54,660 nt of DNA, taken from the NCBI GenBank assembly GCA_964480945.1, contig CAYZRX010000018.1, positions 1 to 54,660 on the forward strand, written 5' to 3'. A program made the position numbers and the translations under genes. Shown one piece after another: positions 43,433 through 52,196 of the stretch. Below the pieces are notes generated by a model. The model saw only the letters and a program-made list of their open reading frames with translations, did not search any database and had not been told where the DNA came from. This stretch comes from VGWB01 sp964480945 (GTDB lineage: Bacteria > Bacteroidota > Ignavibacteria > UBA10030). Each line of letters starts with the position of its first letter. Position 1 is the stretch's first letter.

Positions 43433-43651
43433 CTAGGTTGTATGAAAGCAGGTCGAAAGCTCGTCCTCTGCCGACGCGGAGAGGCGAGTCTTCTCCTTCG
43501 TGACCTTGATAACGCTCTCGCACTCGCTACACAAGTAGATGAATTGAACAAAATGGAACGACCGGTACTCGACAACCCACGCCCACTTGATGTGCTTCGA
43601 GCATTGAGCGCACACGACCTTTGTTTTAGCTTTCCCCACGAAAGAAACCAT
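43433..43651 (-). CDS. Small zinc-ribbon-like protein
   Basis: 72-aa protein with two CxxC pairs (VVCAQCSKH and YLCSECES) spaced about 25 residues apart, as in a zinc ribbon, and a Lys/Glu-rich tail. The ribosome site is weak (AAGG). It lies on the same strand as, and just upstream of, the 40-aa membrane protein. Function unknown; zinc binding is inferred from the cysteines. Confidence 0.6.
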   Translation of the reverse strand: MVSFVGKAKTKVVCAQCSKHIKWAWVVEYRSFHFVQFIYLCSECESVIKVTKEKTRLSASAEDELSTCFHTT

Positions 43652-44033
43652 GATGGACCTTACTATCCTCAGAGGCTTGTTCGTATGGGTCCGGCCCGGG
43701 ACCAGCGAATCACCGACGCCATTCTCCCCTAAGTTTGACGAATTGTGGAATGAAAGGACACCCGGAATCGACGAGTGGCGACGACGATCGGTGAGAGGCT
43801 CAGGACGCAGACAGGAATGGTGCGAGGCAGCTCAGGTCCTTTCGCATGCCGCGCAGCGAGTTTCAGGACAAGAGAACCACTCGTCACGATTTTTCGACCT
43901 TTCATCCCTCTTTTCCTACCGCTCGTCGAAATCTCAGCAACACGGGCGATTTCGCCACGTAGAGATAGGTGAAGGGCGTCTGACATCCAGACGCCTGAGC
44001 CACCAGGAGTGAACAACTTATTCGGAGGGCGTG
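43652..44033. other. Divergent intergenic region
   Basis: 382 bp between a minus-strand small gene and the HEAT-repeat gene. A 120-codon frame on the plus strand (43650-44012) is arginine/serine-rich and reads as non-coding. It carries the hairpin at 43975-43995. Confidence 0.45.
43975..43995 (+). other. Leader hairpin upstream of the HEAT-repeat gene
   Basis: GGCGTCTG and CAGACGCC form a perfect 8-bp stem with loop ACATC, about 38 nt before the start codon. No U-tract follows. Confidence 0.45.
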
Positions 44034-44483
44034 ATGAAAACCGGAACCAAGATTCTCGGCGTGATTGCGATGGCAGTCGTCCTGGCGTGGCCGGCCAAGG
44101 GCTCAGATATCAAGCAGCAAATCGGCGAAGCTCGCTATCAGAAGGCAGTGGCCAACCTCTTGGTGGCGATCAAGTCCGACAACTGCGGACTCCGCACCAG
44201 CGCAGCGTATTTGCTGGGCGAATTCCAGGCCAAGGAGGCTGTGATCCCATTGATGGCGACTCTGCACGATGGGAAGGAAGAGTGCAACCGCATCGCGGCT
44301 GCCTGGGCTCTCTGCAAGATCGGTGATGCCCGAGGCGTCTTCGCCGTCAAGCAGGCGGTCCGATTCGACGAGAGCAAGAAGGTACAACGGCTCTGTGCCT
44401 GGTACTACAACGTGTATGTCGATGCAAACACGTTCACATTCGTTCCATCTGTCTCCCCCATGGAGGAGCTTTCGTCAAAGTAA
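44034..44483 (+). CDS. Secreted HEAT-repeat protein
   Basis: 149-aa exported protein. A signal peptide (KILGVIAMAVVLAWPAKG) is followed by about three HEAT/PBS-lyase-type repeats (LLVAIKSDNCGLRTSAAYLLGE, VIPLMATLHDGKEECNRIAAAWALCKIGD). The C-terminus is polar and ends MEELSSK. GGAGGG lies 4 nt before the ATG at 44034; a GTG sits at 44031. Such short HEAT proteins act as protein-binding scaffolds. It is monocistronic, ending in a strong terminator. Confidence 0.82.
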   Translation: MKTGTKILGVIAMAVVLAWPAKGSDIKQQIGEARYQKAVANLLVAIKSDNCGLRTSAAYLLGEFQAKEAVIPLMATLHDGKEECNRIAAAWALCKIGDARGVFAVKQAVRFDESKKVQRLCAWYYNVYVDANTFTFVPSVSPMEELSSK

Positions 44484-44524
44484 GCTTCGCGATCTCTTGG
44501 GCGAAAGCGATCATTCTTGAAGAG

Positions 44525-44562
44525 AGCGGGTGAAGTCCAAAGACCTCACCCGCTGTTTTTTT
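44525..44562 (+). terminator. Rho-independent terminator
   Basis: The 9-bp stem AGCGGGTGA / TCACCCGCT with a 12-nt loop is followed, after one G, by seven T residues. It lies 42 nt past the HEAT-gene stop. Confidence 0.92.
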
Positions 44563-44851
44563 ACGTCCACCCCCCCCCGGGGAACCTCGGAGGCGCACCA
44601 GGCCCTCGCGTCTGCGCCGCAACGCAGCCACCGCTGAAAAGCATGTCCTGCCGATCCTCGTCATTTCCGCTAGAATGATCTGAAATACAGCGGGTGCCGC
44701 TCAACCGTGCAAACATCCGCTCGTCGAGGCCTGATGCCGCCTGCATAACCACTCTTCACTCTTTGTCCAAAATCCCGCATATTGCAGACGAAATGGAAGA
44801 TAGCGGCCGGATGTTGCCGGCCGAAAGTCACTCGGCGAAATCCATCTGCAT

Positions 44852-45928
44852 ATGAACCTTACTGTTCCTCGGCTCCGCTCTCTCTCCTTCTGGCACTACC
44901 AGATCGCGGGCTGGCTTATCCTCTGGGTAGCCGATCTCATACTGATGGTTCTCCGATCGCTGCCGAGTCGAGAGTTCGCGGTTGAGGGGCTCGAAGCACC
45001 GCTTGCCTTCGCGCTCTCGCTGCTCCTGCGACAGATCTACAAGCGGGCCAGCTACAGAAATTTTCCCATCCTGGCAATGATCGGCTACATTGGGCTCTGG
45101 TCGTTGGTGTTCACGGTCATCTGGTATGCGGGGATTGCGGCGATATGGTATTTGACGCTCGGCCCCTCGTATTCCCTTCCCATGCTGAACTATCGCGCTG
45201 CGATCCAGTGGATCAACTACCTGGTGCCGATCTGGTTAGGGTGGAGCTCGCTGTATTTTGGGATCAAGTACTGGAGGGATTGGGCGGATGAAAAGGACCG
45301 GGCACGGAAAGCGGTGGCGCTCGTTCAACGCGCCCGACTGCAAATGCTGCGCTATCAGTTGAACCCGCACTTCCTCTTCAACGCTCTGAATTCGGTGCGC
45401 GCGCTGATCCAGGAGGACAAGAAACACGCGAAAGAGATGATCACGGAGCTTTCCGAGTTCCTCCGGTATTCGCTCATCCACCGGGACCACACCGAGGTGC
45501 CGCTGCGGGAAGAACTGGACGCCATTCGCCATTATCTCTCCATCGAGAAGAAACGCTTCGAAGACAAGCTGCAAGTGACGTTCACGATCGATCCTGAAGC
45601 AGAGGAATATCCGATCTTGAGCTTTCTGATTCACCCGCTCGTGGAGAACGCCGTCAAGTACGGTATGAAGACGAGCACGATGCCGCTGAGGCTCCACATC
45701 GAAGCGGCGCTCCAGAGTGGGGACCTCCGGGTCGTCGTGACCAACTCCGGCTCCTGGCTTCCCCCTCCCGAGGGCAGCAAAGAAAATCCTGAGGGAACAG
45801 GCACCGGGCTGACGAATGTCCGGTCTCGATTGGAGAATGCGTACCCGGGCCGGCATCGTTTCGCCGTGGAACAGAACGACGGTCGCGTCGGCGTAAGGAT
45901 CGAGATCTATAAGGAACCGGGGGCATAA
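44852..45928 (+). CDS. LytS/YehU-type membrane sensor histidine kinase (first of two)
   Basis: 358-aa membrane kinase of the His_kinase (PF06580) class. Four transmembrane helices fill residues about 15-140. The phospho-acceptor region is LRYQLNPHFLFNALNSVRAL (His173) and the ATP-binding part has the N-box LIHPLVENAVKYG and GTGTGLTNVRSRL. It is followed at 4 nt by a close paralogue and then by one LytTR regulator. No extracytoplasmic sensor domain is present, so sensing is likely within the membrane. Confidence 0.93.
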   Translation: MNLTVPRLRSLSFWHYQIAGWLILWVADLILMVLRSLPSREFAVEGLEAPLAFALSLLLRQIYKRASYRNFPILAMIGYIGLWSLVFTVIWYAGIAAIWYLTLGPSYSLPMLNYRAAIQWINYLVPIWLGWSSLYFGIKYWRDWADEKDRARKAVALVQRARLQMLRYQLNPHFLFNALNSVRALIQEDKKHAKEMITELSEFLRYSLIHRDHTEVPLREELDAIRHYLSIEKKRFEDKLQVTFTIDPEAEEYPILSFLIHPLVENAVKYGMKTSTMPLRLHIEAALQSGDLRVVVTNSGSWLPPPEGSKENPEGTGTGLTNVRSRLENAYPGRHRFAVEQNDGRVGVRIEIYKEPGA

Positions 45929-45932
45929 ATCC

Positions 45933-47045
45933 ATGAGAATTCACGTGCGCCGTCTGAGAGATTGGACCTTCTGGCACTATCAGGCCGTGGGATGGCCGAT
46001 CTTTGCCCTCGCGCACATCGCAGTGAACACCGCCGCGTATGGTTTCAGCTGGACGGCCGTCACCAACCTCTTGCTTCAGGTCTTTGCCGGATTCCTTCTG
46101 TCGCTTGTCCTGCGGGAATATTTTCGAAGGGTGCCCTACCATCAGGTCTCCCTCCCCTCCATCGTCGTGCGCATCATCCTGGGCGCCCTTGCGATGACCA
46201 CAGTCTGGTATGGCGCACTCATCCTCATACAGATCGCGTACTTCGGCCCGGCGATTGCAGCTACCTATTTCCAGATCGAACGAGCGCTCCGGGTGATCGT
46301 GCTCATCTATCCCGAGAAGCTGGTGTGGGGCTCGCTCTACTTCGGCATCAAATTCTGGCGGGATTGGGCCAACGAACGGGAGCGCGCAGAGAAGGCAGAA
46401 GAGGAGGTCCAGCAAACGCAGCTGCAAACGCTGCGATACCAGCTCAATCCGCACTTTCTTTTCAATGCGCTCAATTCTCTGCGCGCGTTAATCGACGAGG
46501 ACTCCCAGCAAGCGCGGAAGATGATCACGGAGCTGTCCGAGTTTCTCCGTTACTCGCTCGTGAGCAGAAGTCGCCCCGATGTGCTCCTTCGGGATGAGGT
46601 CCAGGCTGTCCGCCACTATCTTTCGATCGAGAAGCAACGGTACGAAGAAAAGCTCAAGGTCGCGTTCGACGTTCAGCCGGAAACCGAGGAGTATCCCATG
46701 CTGAGCTTTCTCATCCATCCGCTCGTCGAGAACGCCGTCAAGTACGGGATGCAGACAAGTCCGATGCCGCTCCGAATCTGGATCGAGGCCCGCCTCCACG
46801 AAGGATCGCTTCGGATTGCCGTCAGGAACACCGGCCGATGGCTCCCACGACCCCCGAACAACCATGCGGCGCCTGGACGCACGGAGTCCGGCCTGGAGAA
46901 CGTCCGGGCGCGGCTGGACCACGCGTTCCCACAGCAGTACGCGCTGGAGACCTTTGAACGCGACGGGCGCGTCAACGTGGTTCTTGACATTCACTACGAT
47001 CACGAGTTGGTCTATGAAGAAAAAGTCACGAGCGATTATCGTTGA
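45933..47045 (+). CDS. LytS/YehU-type membrane sensor histidine kinase (second of two)
   Basis: 370-aa paralogue of the preceding kinase with the same topology (FWHYQAVGWPIFALAHIA start, four helices), LRYQLNPHFLFNALNSLRAL with His174, the N-box LIHPLVENAVKYG and GLENVRARLDHAFP. The two proteins share most of their kinase core. Its 3' end overlaps the regulator gene by 32 nt, so it is the more tightly coupled partner. Confidence 0.93.
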   Translation: MRIHVRRLRDWTFWHYQAVGWPIFALAHIAVNTAAYGFSWTAVTNLLLQVFAGFLLSLVLREYFRRVPYHQVSLPSIVVRIILGALAMTTVWYGALILIQIAYFGPAIAATYFQIERALRVIVLIYPEKLVWGSLYFGIKFWRDWANERERAEKAEEEVQQTQLQTLRYQLNPHFLFNALNSLRALIDEDSQQARKMITELSEFLRYSLVSRSRPDVLLRDEVQAVRHYLSIEKQRYEEKLKVAFDVQPETEEYPMLSFLIHPLVENAVKYGMQTSPMPLRIWIEARLHEGSLRIAVRNTGRWLPRPPNNHAAPGRTESGLENVRARLDHAFPQQYALETFERDGRVNVVLDIHYDHELVYEEKVTSDYR

Positions 47046-47739
47046 CGACGAGCGACTTGCCCGCAAAGACATGAACTCGCTCCTCGCGGAGTTCAAGAAC
47101 ATCGAGGTCGTGGGCGAAGCGGACAGCGTACCTGCCGCAGCCAAGCTGATCAAGGAGAAGGAGCCCGACATTGTATTCCTGGACATCCAGATGCCGGGCG
47201 AGTCGGGATTCGATCTCCTCGAGAAGACCGACGTACGGGCGAAGGTCATCTTCGTGACGGCCTTCGACGAGCACGCCATCCGGGCATTCGAGGTCGACGC
47301 CGTCGACTACCTCATGAAGCCCGTGAGCCCGGAGAGGCTCCGGAAGGCGATCGAAAAAGTGGAAAAGGAGGACGTCCAGCGTGTCGGCTTGAAGCGACCG
47401 CTCACCTTTGACGATACGATGTTCCTCACCATCAACACCAGTCTCAAGTTCATCAAGGTGAGCTCGATCCTTTGCGTCGAAGCTGCGGGCGACTACTCTC
47501 AAATGATCACCTGCGAGGGGAAGAAGGGGATCGTCCAGAAATCGATGGCCGAATGGGAGGAGCGGCTCCCCGAGAACCATTTCTGTCGCATCCATCGGTC
47601 CACCATCATCAACCTCGAGCACGTCATTCGAATCGAGGAGTGGTTCAACAGCGCGTACCACGTTTACCTCAAAGGTCTCGAGATGCCCCTCGTCATGAGC
47701 CGGCGGTTCGCGGCACGGTTGAAGGAAAGAATGGGGTAA
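47014..47739 (+). CDS. LytTR-family response regulator
   Basis: 241-aa regulator with an N-terminal receiver (IIVDDE, phospho-acceptor Asp57 in FLDIQMPG, Thr in VTAF, Lys in LMKPV). A C-terminal LytTR DNA-binding domain follows (about residues 135-241: FIKVSSILCVEAAGDYSQMI, FCRIHRSTIINLEHV). It starts within the last 32 nt of the second kinase gene. It would be phosphorylated by one or both kinases. Confidence 0.94.
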   Translation: MKKKSRAIIVDDERLARKDMNSLLAEFKNIEVVGEADSVPAAAKLIKEKEPDIVFLDIQMPGESGFDLLEKTDVRAKVIFVTAFDEHAIRAFEVDAVDYLMKPVSPERLRKAIEKVEKEDVQRVGLKRPLTFDDTMFLTINTSLKFIKVSSILCVEAAGDYSQMITCEGKKGIVQKSMAEWEERLPENHFCRIHRSTIINLEHVIRIEEWFNSAYHVYLKGLEMPLVMSRRFAARLKERMG

Positions 47740-47747
47740 CACGAGAG

Positions 47748-47796
47748 AGATGTCCGACTTCTATCTGCTCCACACGGCGTTAGAAGTCGGACATCT
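47748..47796. repeat. Perfect 16-bp inverted repeat
   Basis: AGATGTCCGACTTCTA (47748-47763) and TAGAAGTCGGACATCT (47781-47796) are exact reverse complements around a 17-nt loop, 8 nt past the LytTR stop. There is no U-tract, so it may be a factor-independent hairpin of a repeat family or a transcript-stabilising structure rather than a classic terminator. Confidence 0.85.
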
Positions 47797-47937
47797 ACCT
47801 TAGACCTCCCCCGGCCTGCGACGAGCCCGGTCCAATCTTCTATCCCCCCACCCCCTGAGAGTAACCAACGATCAGATCTTCTGTATCTCCGCACATCGAT
47901 CGTGACGAAATGTCTACGATTTCAGCGGAATATTTGC

Positions 47938-47943
47938 TATAAT
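47938..47943 (+). promoter_or_regulatory. Candidate -10 element before gltS
   Basis: An exact TATAAT lies 47 nt upstream of the GltS start. No good -35 box is seen at 16-18 nt. Confidence 0.3.
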
Positions 47944-47989
47944 CGCCTGTCCTGTCACCAGAGATTTTCTCACTCAGGATCTTAGGATC

Positions 47990-49225
47990 ATGGCCCCGAT
48001 CGTTCTCAAGCTGGACATGATACAGACCCTCGCGCTCGCCGCGGTGGTGCTGTTTGCAGGTTACGCGATCCGCCGCCGCGTCGCGGTTCTCGACCGGTAC
48101 AATATCCCTGCCCCGGTCGTCGGTGGATTTCTCTTCGCCGGAGCCGCCCTTGGTCTGCGGCTCGCGGGCTGGGTCGTCTTCGAGTTTGACACCGTCCTGC
48201 AGCCGCCGCTCATGATCGCCTTTTTCACAACCATCGGATTGGGCGCCAACCTGAAACTGTTGAAGGTCGGCGGCCCGCAGGTGCTCCTCTTCTGGGGCCT
48301 CGCGACGGCGATAGTGGTTCTTCAGAATGGAGTAGGAGTCCTTCTCACAAAAGCACTGGGCGTCCACCCGTTCCTCGGATTGATCGCCGGATCGATAACG
48401 ATGACCGGCGGCCACGGAACCGGCGCGGCGTTCGGCAAACTGCTGGAAGATCAGTACGCGTTCGCGGGAGGACTGACGCTCGCAATGGCGGCCGCTACGT
48501 TCGGGCTCGTGAGCGGCGGTCTCATCGGCGGGCCGGTGTCGACGGCACTGATCAAACGCTGGAATCCCAAACATCAGACGGAGAGCTTCCCCGCACGTGG
48601 GTCCGCCGCTGTCAAAGAGTACGAGTCGCTCGACCGGGAGATCGACAAGGAACCGGCCGGCGCAGCGCCGACGGCCTTCCGCCTGCTCAAGGTCATTACG
48701 ATCATCCTCGTGGCGATGTGGATCGGTTCCCTGCTGAGCGGCTGGATGGGAAGCTATTTCACGCTGCCCGCTTACATCGGCGCAATGATCGTCGCGGCGG
48801 TCATCTGCAACGGCGCAGAACTCGCGAAATTCAAGATCGAGCAGCGGGTCGTCGACGACCTCGGCACGGTGTCCCTCTCGCTCTTTCTCTCCATGGCACT
48901 CATGTCCCTCAAGCTCTGGGAATTGCTCGATCTAGCAATTCCGCTGCTGGTTATCCTCTTCTTCCAAGTTGCTATGATGGCAGCATTTGCATACTTCGTG
49001 GTGTTCCGAGCGATGGGGCGCGATTATGACGCGGCGGTGCTGGCGGGAGGTCATTGCGGGTTCGGACTCGGGGCGACGCCGAACGCCGTCGCAAACATGG
49101 AGGCCATCACGGAGCGCTTTGGTCCGGCGCCGCGCGCGTTCCTCGTGCTCCCGATGGTAGGGGCCTTTTTCATCGACTTCACGAACGCGCTCATCATTAC
49201 AGGCTTCATAAACCTATTTGCCTGA
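47990..49225 (+). CDS. gltS: Sodium/glutamate symporter
   Basis: 411-aa inner-membrane Na+/glutamate symporter of the GltS (ESS) family, with about ten to eleven helices in two inverted halves. Conserved segments: YNIPAPVVGGFLFAG, the first re-entrant GSITMTGGHGTGAAFG, and the second AGGHCGFGLGATPNAVANM. The central cytoplasmic loop is charged (about residues 195-225). Length is as expected (about 400). The protein imports glutamate. It sits alone after the LytTR system. Confidence 0.95.
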   Translation: MAPIVLKLDMIQTLALAAVVLFAGYAIRRRVAVLDRYNIPAPVVGGFLFAGAALGLRLAGWVVFEFDTVLQPPLMIAFFTTIGLGANLKLLKVGGPQVLLFWGLATAIVVLQNGVGVLLTKALGVHPFLGLIAGSITMTGGHGTGAAFGKLLEDQYAFAGGLTLAMAAATFGLVSGGLIGGPVSTALIKRWNPKHQTESFPARGSAAVKEYESLDREIDKEPAGAAPTAFRLLKVITIILVAMWIGSLLSGWMGSYFTLPAYIGAMIVAAVICNGAELAKFKIEQRVVDDLGTVSLSLFLSMALMSLKLWELLDLAIPLLVILFFQVAMMAAFAYFVVFRAMGRDYDAAVLAGGHCGFGLGATPNAVANMEAITERFGPAPRAFLVLPMVGAFFIDFTNALIITGFINLFA

Positions 49226-49318
49226 CAACTCAGCGACATCGGAGACGACGGTCGCGGACACATTGGCCCGTTCAATTTGTCGACAGAGATCAGTTTCCGG
49301 AATGGAAGGAAGATTAAG

Positions 49319-51310
49319 ATGAAGCCCATGTCCTTTGTTCACCGCGTGCTGGTCCTCATCATCTCGCTCGTTGTCACATTCTTGACGGCGTGGTCGCAGT
49401 CGGATTCGGTTGGAACCAGCACAGCGGCAGACACGACTGCCCGTCTTCAGCCGCGGGGAATTCCAGTCGTGTTTGCGGGCGACACGGTCTTTTACGTGTA
49501 CTCGCCGCTCGGCGAGTTCAAGGCTGATGAACGAGCCGAGCATGTCGCTGGACAGCTGCGATTCCTAGCGCGCAACGATTGGCCACTCGACTCGTTCCGG
49601 CTTGTCGAGAACAACGGTGTCACGGACGCGCTCCTCGATACTCTTCGCGTGTTCTCCGTAACATCCGACGACGCTGCCGCCCTTCATCAGCTCAGAAGCC
49701 AAGTCGCAGGGGAGTATAAGAGCATCGCGCAGAAGGTGGTTCGCTCGAGACGAGCCGAGCTCTCGCTGAAGGATCTCCTCCGGCAGGGCGGCATTGTACT
49801 TCTCTTCCTGGCAGCGATGCTTGCAGCCTTCTGGGGGATGAGGCGCATCTTTCCATATCTGTACACGAAACTCGAAGGATGGGAGGGGAGGTACTTCCCC
49901 TCCATCAGTTTTCGCTCCCGGGTCATCCTACGTGCCTCGACCATTGCTTCGTTCCACATCGTCGTTCTCAAAGGTCTCCGCCTCACAATCACGCTGGCCC
50001 TTCTCTATTATTTCGTCCTTCATCTGCTTTCCGTGATCCCCTGGACGCGCTCCTGGGATCCAGGGCCGCTGCTGCGAGGCCTTCTGTATTCCACTCTCCT
50101 CACAGTCGTGACGGGAGCTCTTCTGCGAGGCGGACGTGCGTTCTTTCAATCACTCGGTACCAAGGTCGACGCCTGGAGGGGAACCCTTATCAAACCGGTG
50201 CGGCTGAAGACCGTCGAAATATTGTCCGAGGAGAGAATCGCAGAGTCCCTCAAGTGGGGTGCACAAATTCTCCAGCTCGCCGCTGCAGTGATGGTGATTT
50301 ACCTCTACGTCACCATCATCTTCAGTTTCTTCGAGTTCAGCCAGACATGGGCAAAGACCCTCGTCGGGTACGTCGTGAGTCCGCTCCGGGACGTCGTCGT
50401 TGCGCTCGTGAGCTATCTTCCCAATGTCTTCTTCATTGTCGTGATCGCGTTCGTCACACGCTACGTTCTGAAGGTGATTCATCTCATCTTCGTCGAAATA
50501 GGCAAGGGAACGATAGGCCTTCCCGGGTTCTATCGGGAATGGTCCGAGCCGACGTACAAGATCGTCAGGTTCCTCGTCATCGCGTTTGCCGCGGTCGTCA
50601 TCTTTCCTTATCTGCCGGGTTCGAGCTCGCCGGCATTCCAGGGGATCTCGGTCTTCCTCGGGGTTTTGTTCTCACTCGGTTCGACCTCGGCAATAGCGAA
50701 TGTCGTGGCGGGGGTTGTCCTCACGTATATGCGTCCGTTCAAGATCGGGGATCGCGTGAAGATTGCCGACACTCTCGGAGACGTGATTGAGAAGACACTT
50801 CTCGTCACCCGCGTTCGTACCATCAAGAATGTCGACATAACAATCCCAAACGCTATGGTGCTCGGAAGTCACATCATCAACTTCAGCTCGGCGGCACAGG
50901 CTCGGGGACTCATTCTCCACTCCTCAGTCACAATCGGCTATGATGTACCCTGGCGAAAAGTCCATGAACTGCTCATCGCTGCCGCCAACGCAACCGAAAA
51001 CATCCTGAAGGATCCAGCTCCCTTCGTTCTGCAAACGAGCCTGGACGACTCCTTCGTAAGCTACGAATTGAACGCCTACACGGACAAGCCGAACCTTATG
51101 GCGAGCATTTACTCTCAGCTGCATCAAAACATCCAGGACAAGTTCAACGAAGCTTGTGTGGAGATCCTGTCCCCTCGCTACTCGGCGATGCGTGACGGGA
51201 ACAAGGCGGCGATTCCGGATGATTATCTCCCGAAGGGCTATGCTGCACCTTCGTTTCGCATTTTCCCGTTCGGCAACCCGCCGTCTGAGCCCGGCTCCAA
51301 ACGTGAGTAA
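49319..51310 (+). CDS. MscS-family mechanosensitive channel with extended N-terminus
   Basis: 663-aa membrane protein. A signal peptide (residues about 1-26) precedes a periplasmic region of about 150 residues. Several helices follow, and then the MscS pore/beta domain near residues 430-600: LGVLFSLGSTSAIANVVAGVVLTY, RPFKIGDRVKIADTLGDVIEK, TIPNAMVLGSHIINFS. It ends in a C-terminal alpha/beta part. AAGGAAG precedes the ATG at 49319; a TTG extension to 49277 is not needed. It is a large MscS-like (MscK/YnaI-class) osmotic channel. Its stop is 4 nt from the next start. Confidence 0.9.
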   Translation: MKPMSFVHRVLVLIISLVVTFLTAWSQSDSVGTSTAADTTARLQPRGIPVVFAGDTVFYVYSPLGEFKADERAEHVAGQLRFLARNDWPLDSFRLVENNGVTDALLDTLRVFSVTSDDAAALHQLRSQVAGEYKSIAQKVVRSRRAELSLKDLLRQGGIVLLFLAAMLAAFWGMRRIFPYLYTKLEGWEGRYFPSISFRSRVILRASTIASFHIVVLKGLRLTITLALLYYFVLHLLSVIPWTRSWDPGPLLRGLLYSTLLTVVTGALLRGGRAFFQSLGTKVDAWRGTLIKPVRLKTVEILSEERIAESLKWGAQILQLAAAVMVIYLYVTIIFSFFEFSQTWAKTLVGYVVSPLRDVVVALVSYLPNVFFIVVIAFVTRYVLKVIHLIFVEIGKGTIGLPGFYREWSEPTYKIVRFLVIAFAAVVIFPYLPGSSSPAFQGISVFLGVLFSLGSTSAIANVVAGVVLTYMRPFKIGDRVKIADTLGDVIEKTLLVTRVRTIKNVDITIPNAMVLGSHIINFSSAAQARGLILHSSVTIGYDVPWRKVHELLIAAANATENILKDPAPFVLQTSLDDSFVSYELNAYTDKPNLMASIYSQLHQNIQDKFNEACVEILSPRYSAMRDGNKAAIPDDYLPKGYAAPSFRIFPFGNPPSEPGSKRE

Positions 51311-51314
51311 TCTG

Positions 51315-52148
51315 ATGTCTCAACGAGTTAACCTTCGCACTTCGCCAAGGGGGAAGCCGCCCTCTGGAATCCATCACCTGCCCTCGAGGGTCGCGGCAGC
51401 AACATTCATCATTCTGGGCATCTTCGGTTCCCCTGGCTTCCCCCAAGCAACGGTGGAACAGCCGGCACACCAGAAACTCCGGTCGGCCCCCCCGCTCAAA
51501 CCGGTCCAACCGGTTGTCTTCTCCCACGGGGATCGAAGCAGAAAAGAGATAGCCCTGACGTTCGACGCCTGCTCTACCCGCGTGCCGAGCCATTATGATG
51601 AAAGCGTCACGAAAGTTCTCCTCGAGACAGGAACGCCAGCCACGATCTTCCTCGGTGGCAAATGGATGTTGGATGAGCCGGACCACACGAAGCTGCTCGC
51701 CTCCTCACCCCAGTTCGAGCTTGGCAATCACACTTTCCTCCACCCGCATCTGACGGAAGTGTCGGACGAGCGCATCAGGGAAGAGCTTCGACGGACACAG
51801 GACGCGATGTATAATCTAACGGGCAGGCAGCCGACGCTTTTTCGTCCCCCCTATGGAGAGTATAACGAGCGTGTGGTTCGCCTTGCAGCGGAGGTGGGCT
51901 TGACGACAGTGGAGTACGACTTGCCGTCAGGGGATCCGGATATTCACGCGACGAAGCAGAAGCTCATCGACTATGTGACGTGGAAGGCGCGGCCCGGATC
52001 GATCATCGTTATGCACATCAACGCGCGGGGTTGGCACACGGCAGAGGCACTTCCGGAGATCATCGAGAAGTTGCGCCAACGCGGCTTCACGTTTGTGACG
52101 GTCAGCCGGCTCCTGCGGGATTCCAGGCTCACGGGAAGTCGCAAGTGA
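51315..52148 (+). CDS. Secreted polysaccharide deacetylase
   Basis: 277-aa exported NodB-homology deacetylase. Signal anchor about residues 27-45. Motif 1 reads ALTFDACS: the first Asp is present, and the second, a metal ligand, is Ala. Motif 2 NHTFLHPH supplies both zinc histidines. Motif 3 FRPPYGEYN is complete, and later motifs (YDLPSGDPD, IVMHINARGWHTAEALPEI) are also present. The TFDA variant occurs in some family members and need not abolish activity. It starts 4 nt after the MscS gene, so they are co-transcribed. Substrate may be peptidoglycan or exopolysaccharide. Confidence 0.88.
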   Translation: MSQRVNLRTSPRGKPPSGIHHLPSRVAAATFIILGIFGSPGFPQATVEQPAHQKLRSAPPLKPVQPVVFSHGDRSRKEIALTFDACSTRVPSHYDESVTKVLLETGTPATIFLGGKWMLDEPDHTKLLASSPQFELGNHTFLHPHLTEVSDERIREELRRTQDAMYNLTGRQPTLFRPPYGEYNERVVRLAAEVGLTTVEYDLPSGDPDIHATKQKLIDYVTWKARPGSIIVMHINARGWHTAEALPEIIEKLRQRGFTFVTVSRLLRDSRLTGSRK

Positions 52149-52174
52149 CTCGACTCATACGTCCGCCAGCGACA

Positions 52175-52196
52175 CCCGACTGCAGCTTCAGTCGGG
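52175..52196. terminator. Hairpin between convergent genes
   Basis: CCCGACTG and CAGTCGGG pair perfectly around CAGCTT, covering the stop codon of the minus-strand GAF-GGDEF gene. It could end transcription in both directions; no U-tract is present. Confidence 0.5.

Noticed and set aside
42134..43732. Plus-strand 532-codon open frame
   Set aside because: It is antisense to the CBM9/esterase gene, whose protein has clear motifs; the composition is Arg/Glu/Asp-rich with no domain, as expected of a shadow frame.
43650..44012. 120-codon plus-strand frame before the HEAT gene
   Set aside because: Arg/Ser-rich, ends in a hairpin region and lacks a ribosome site.
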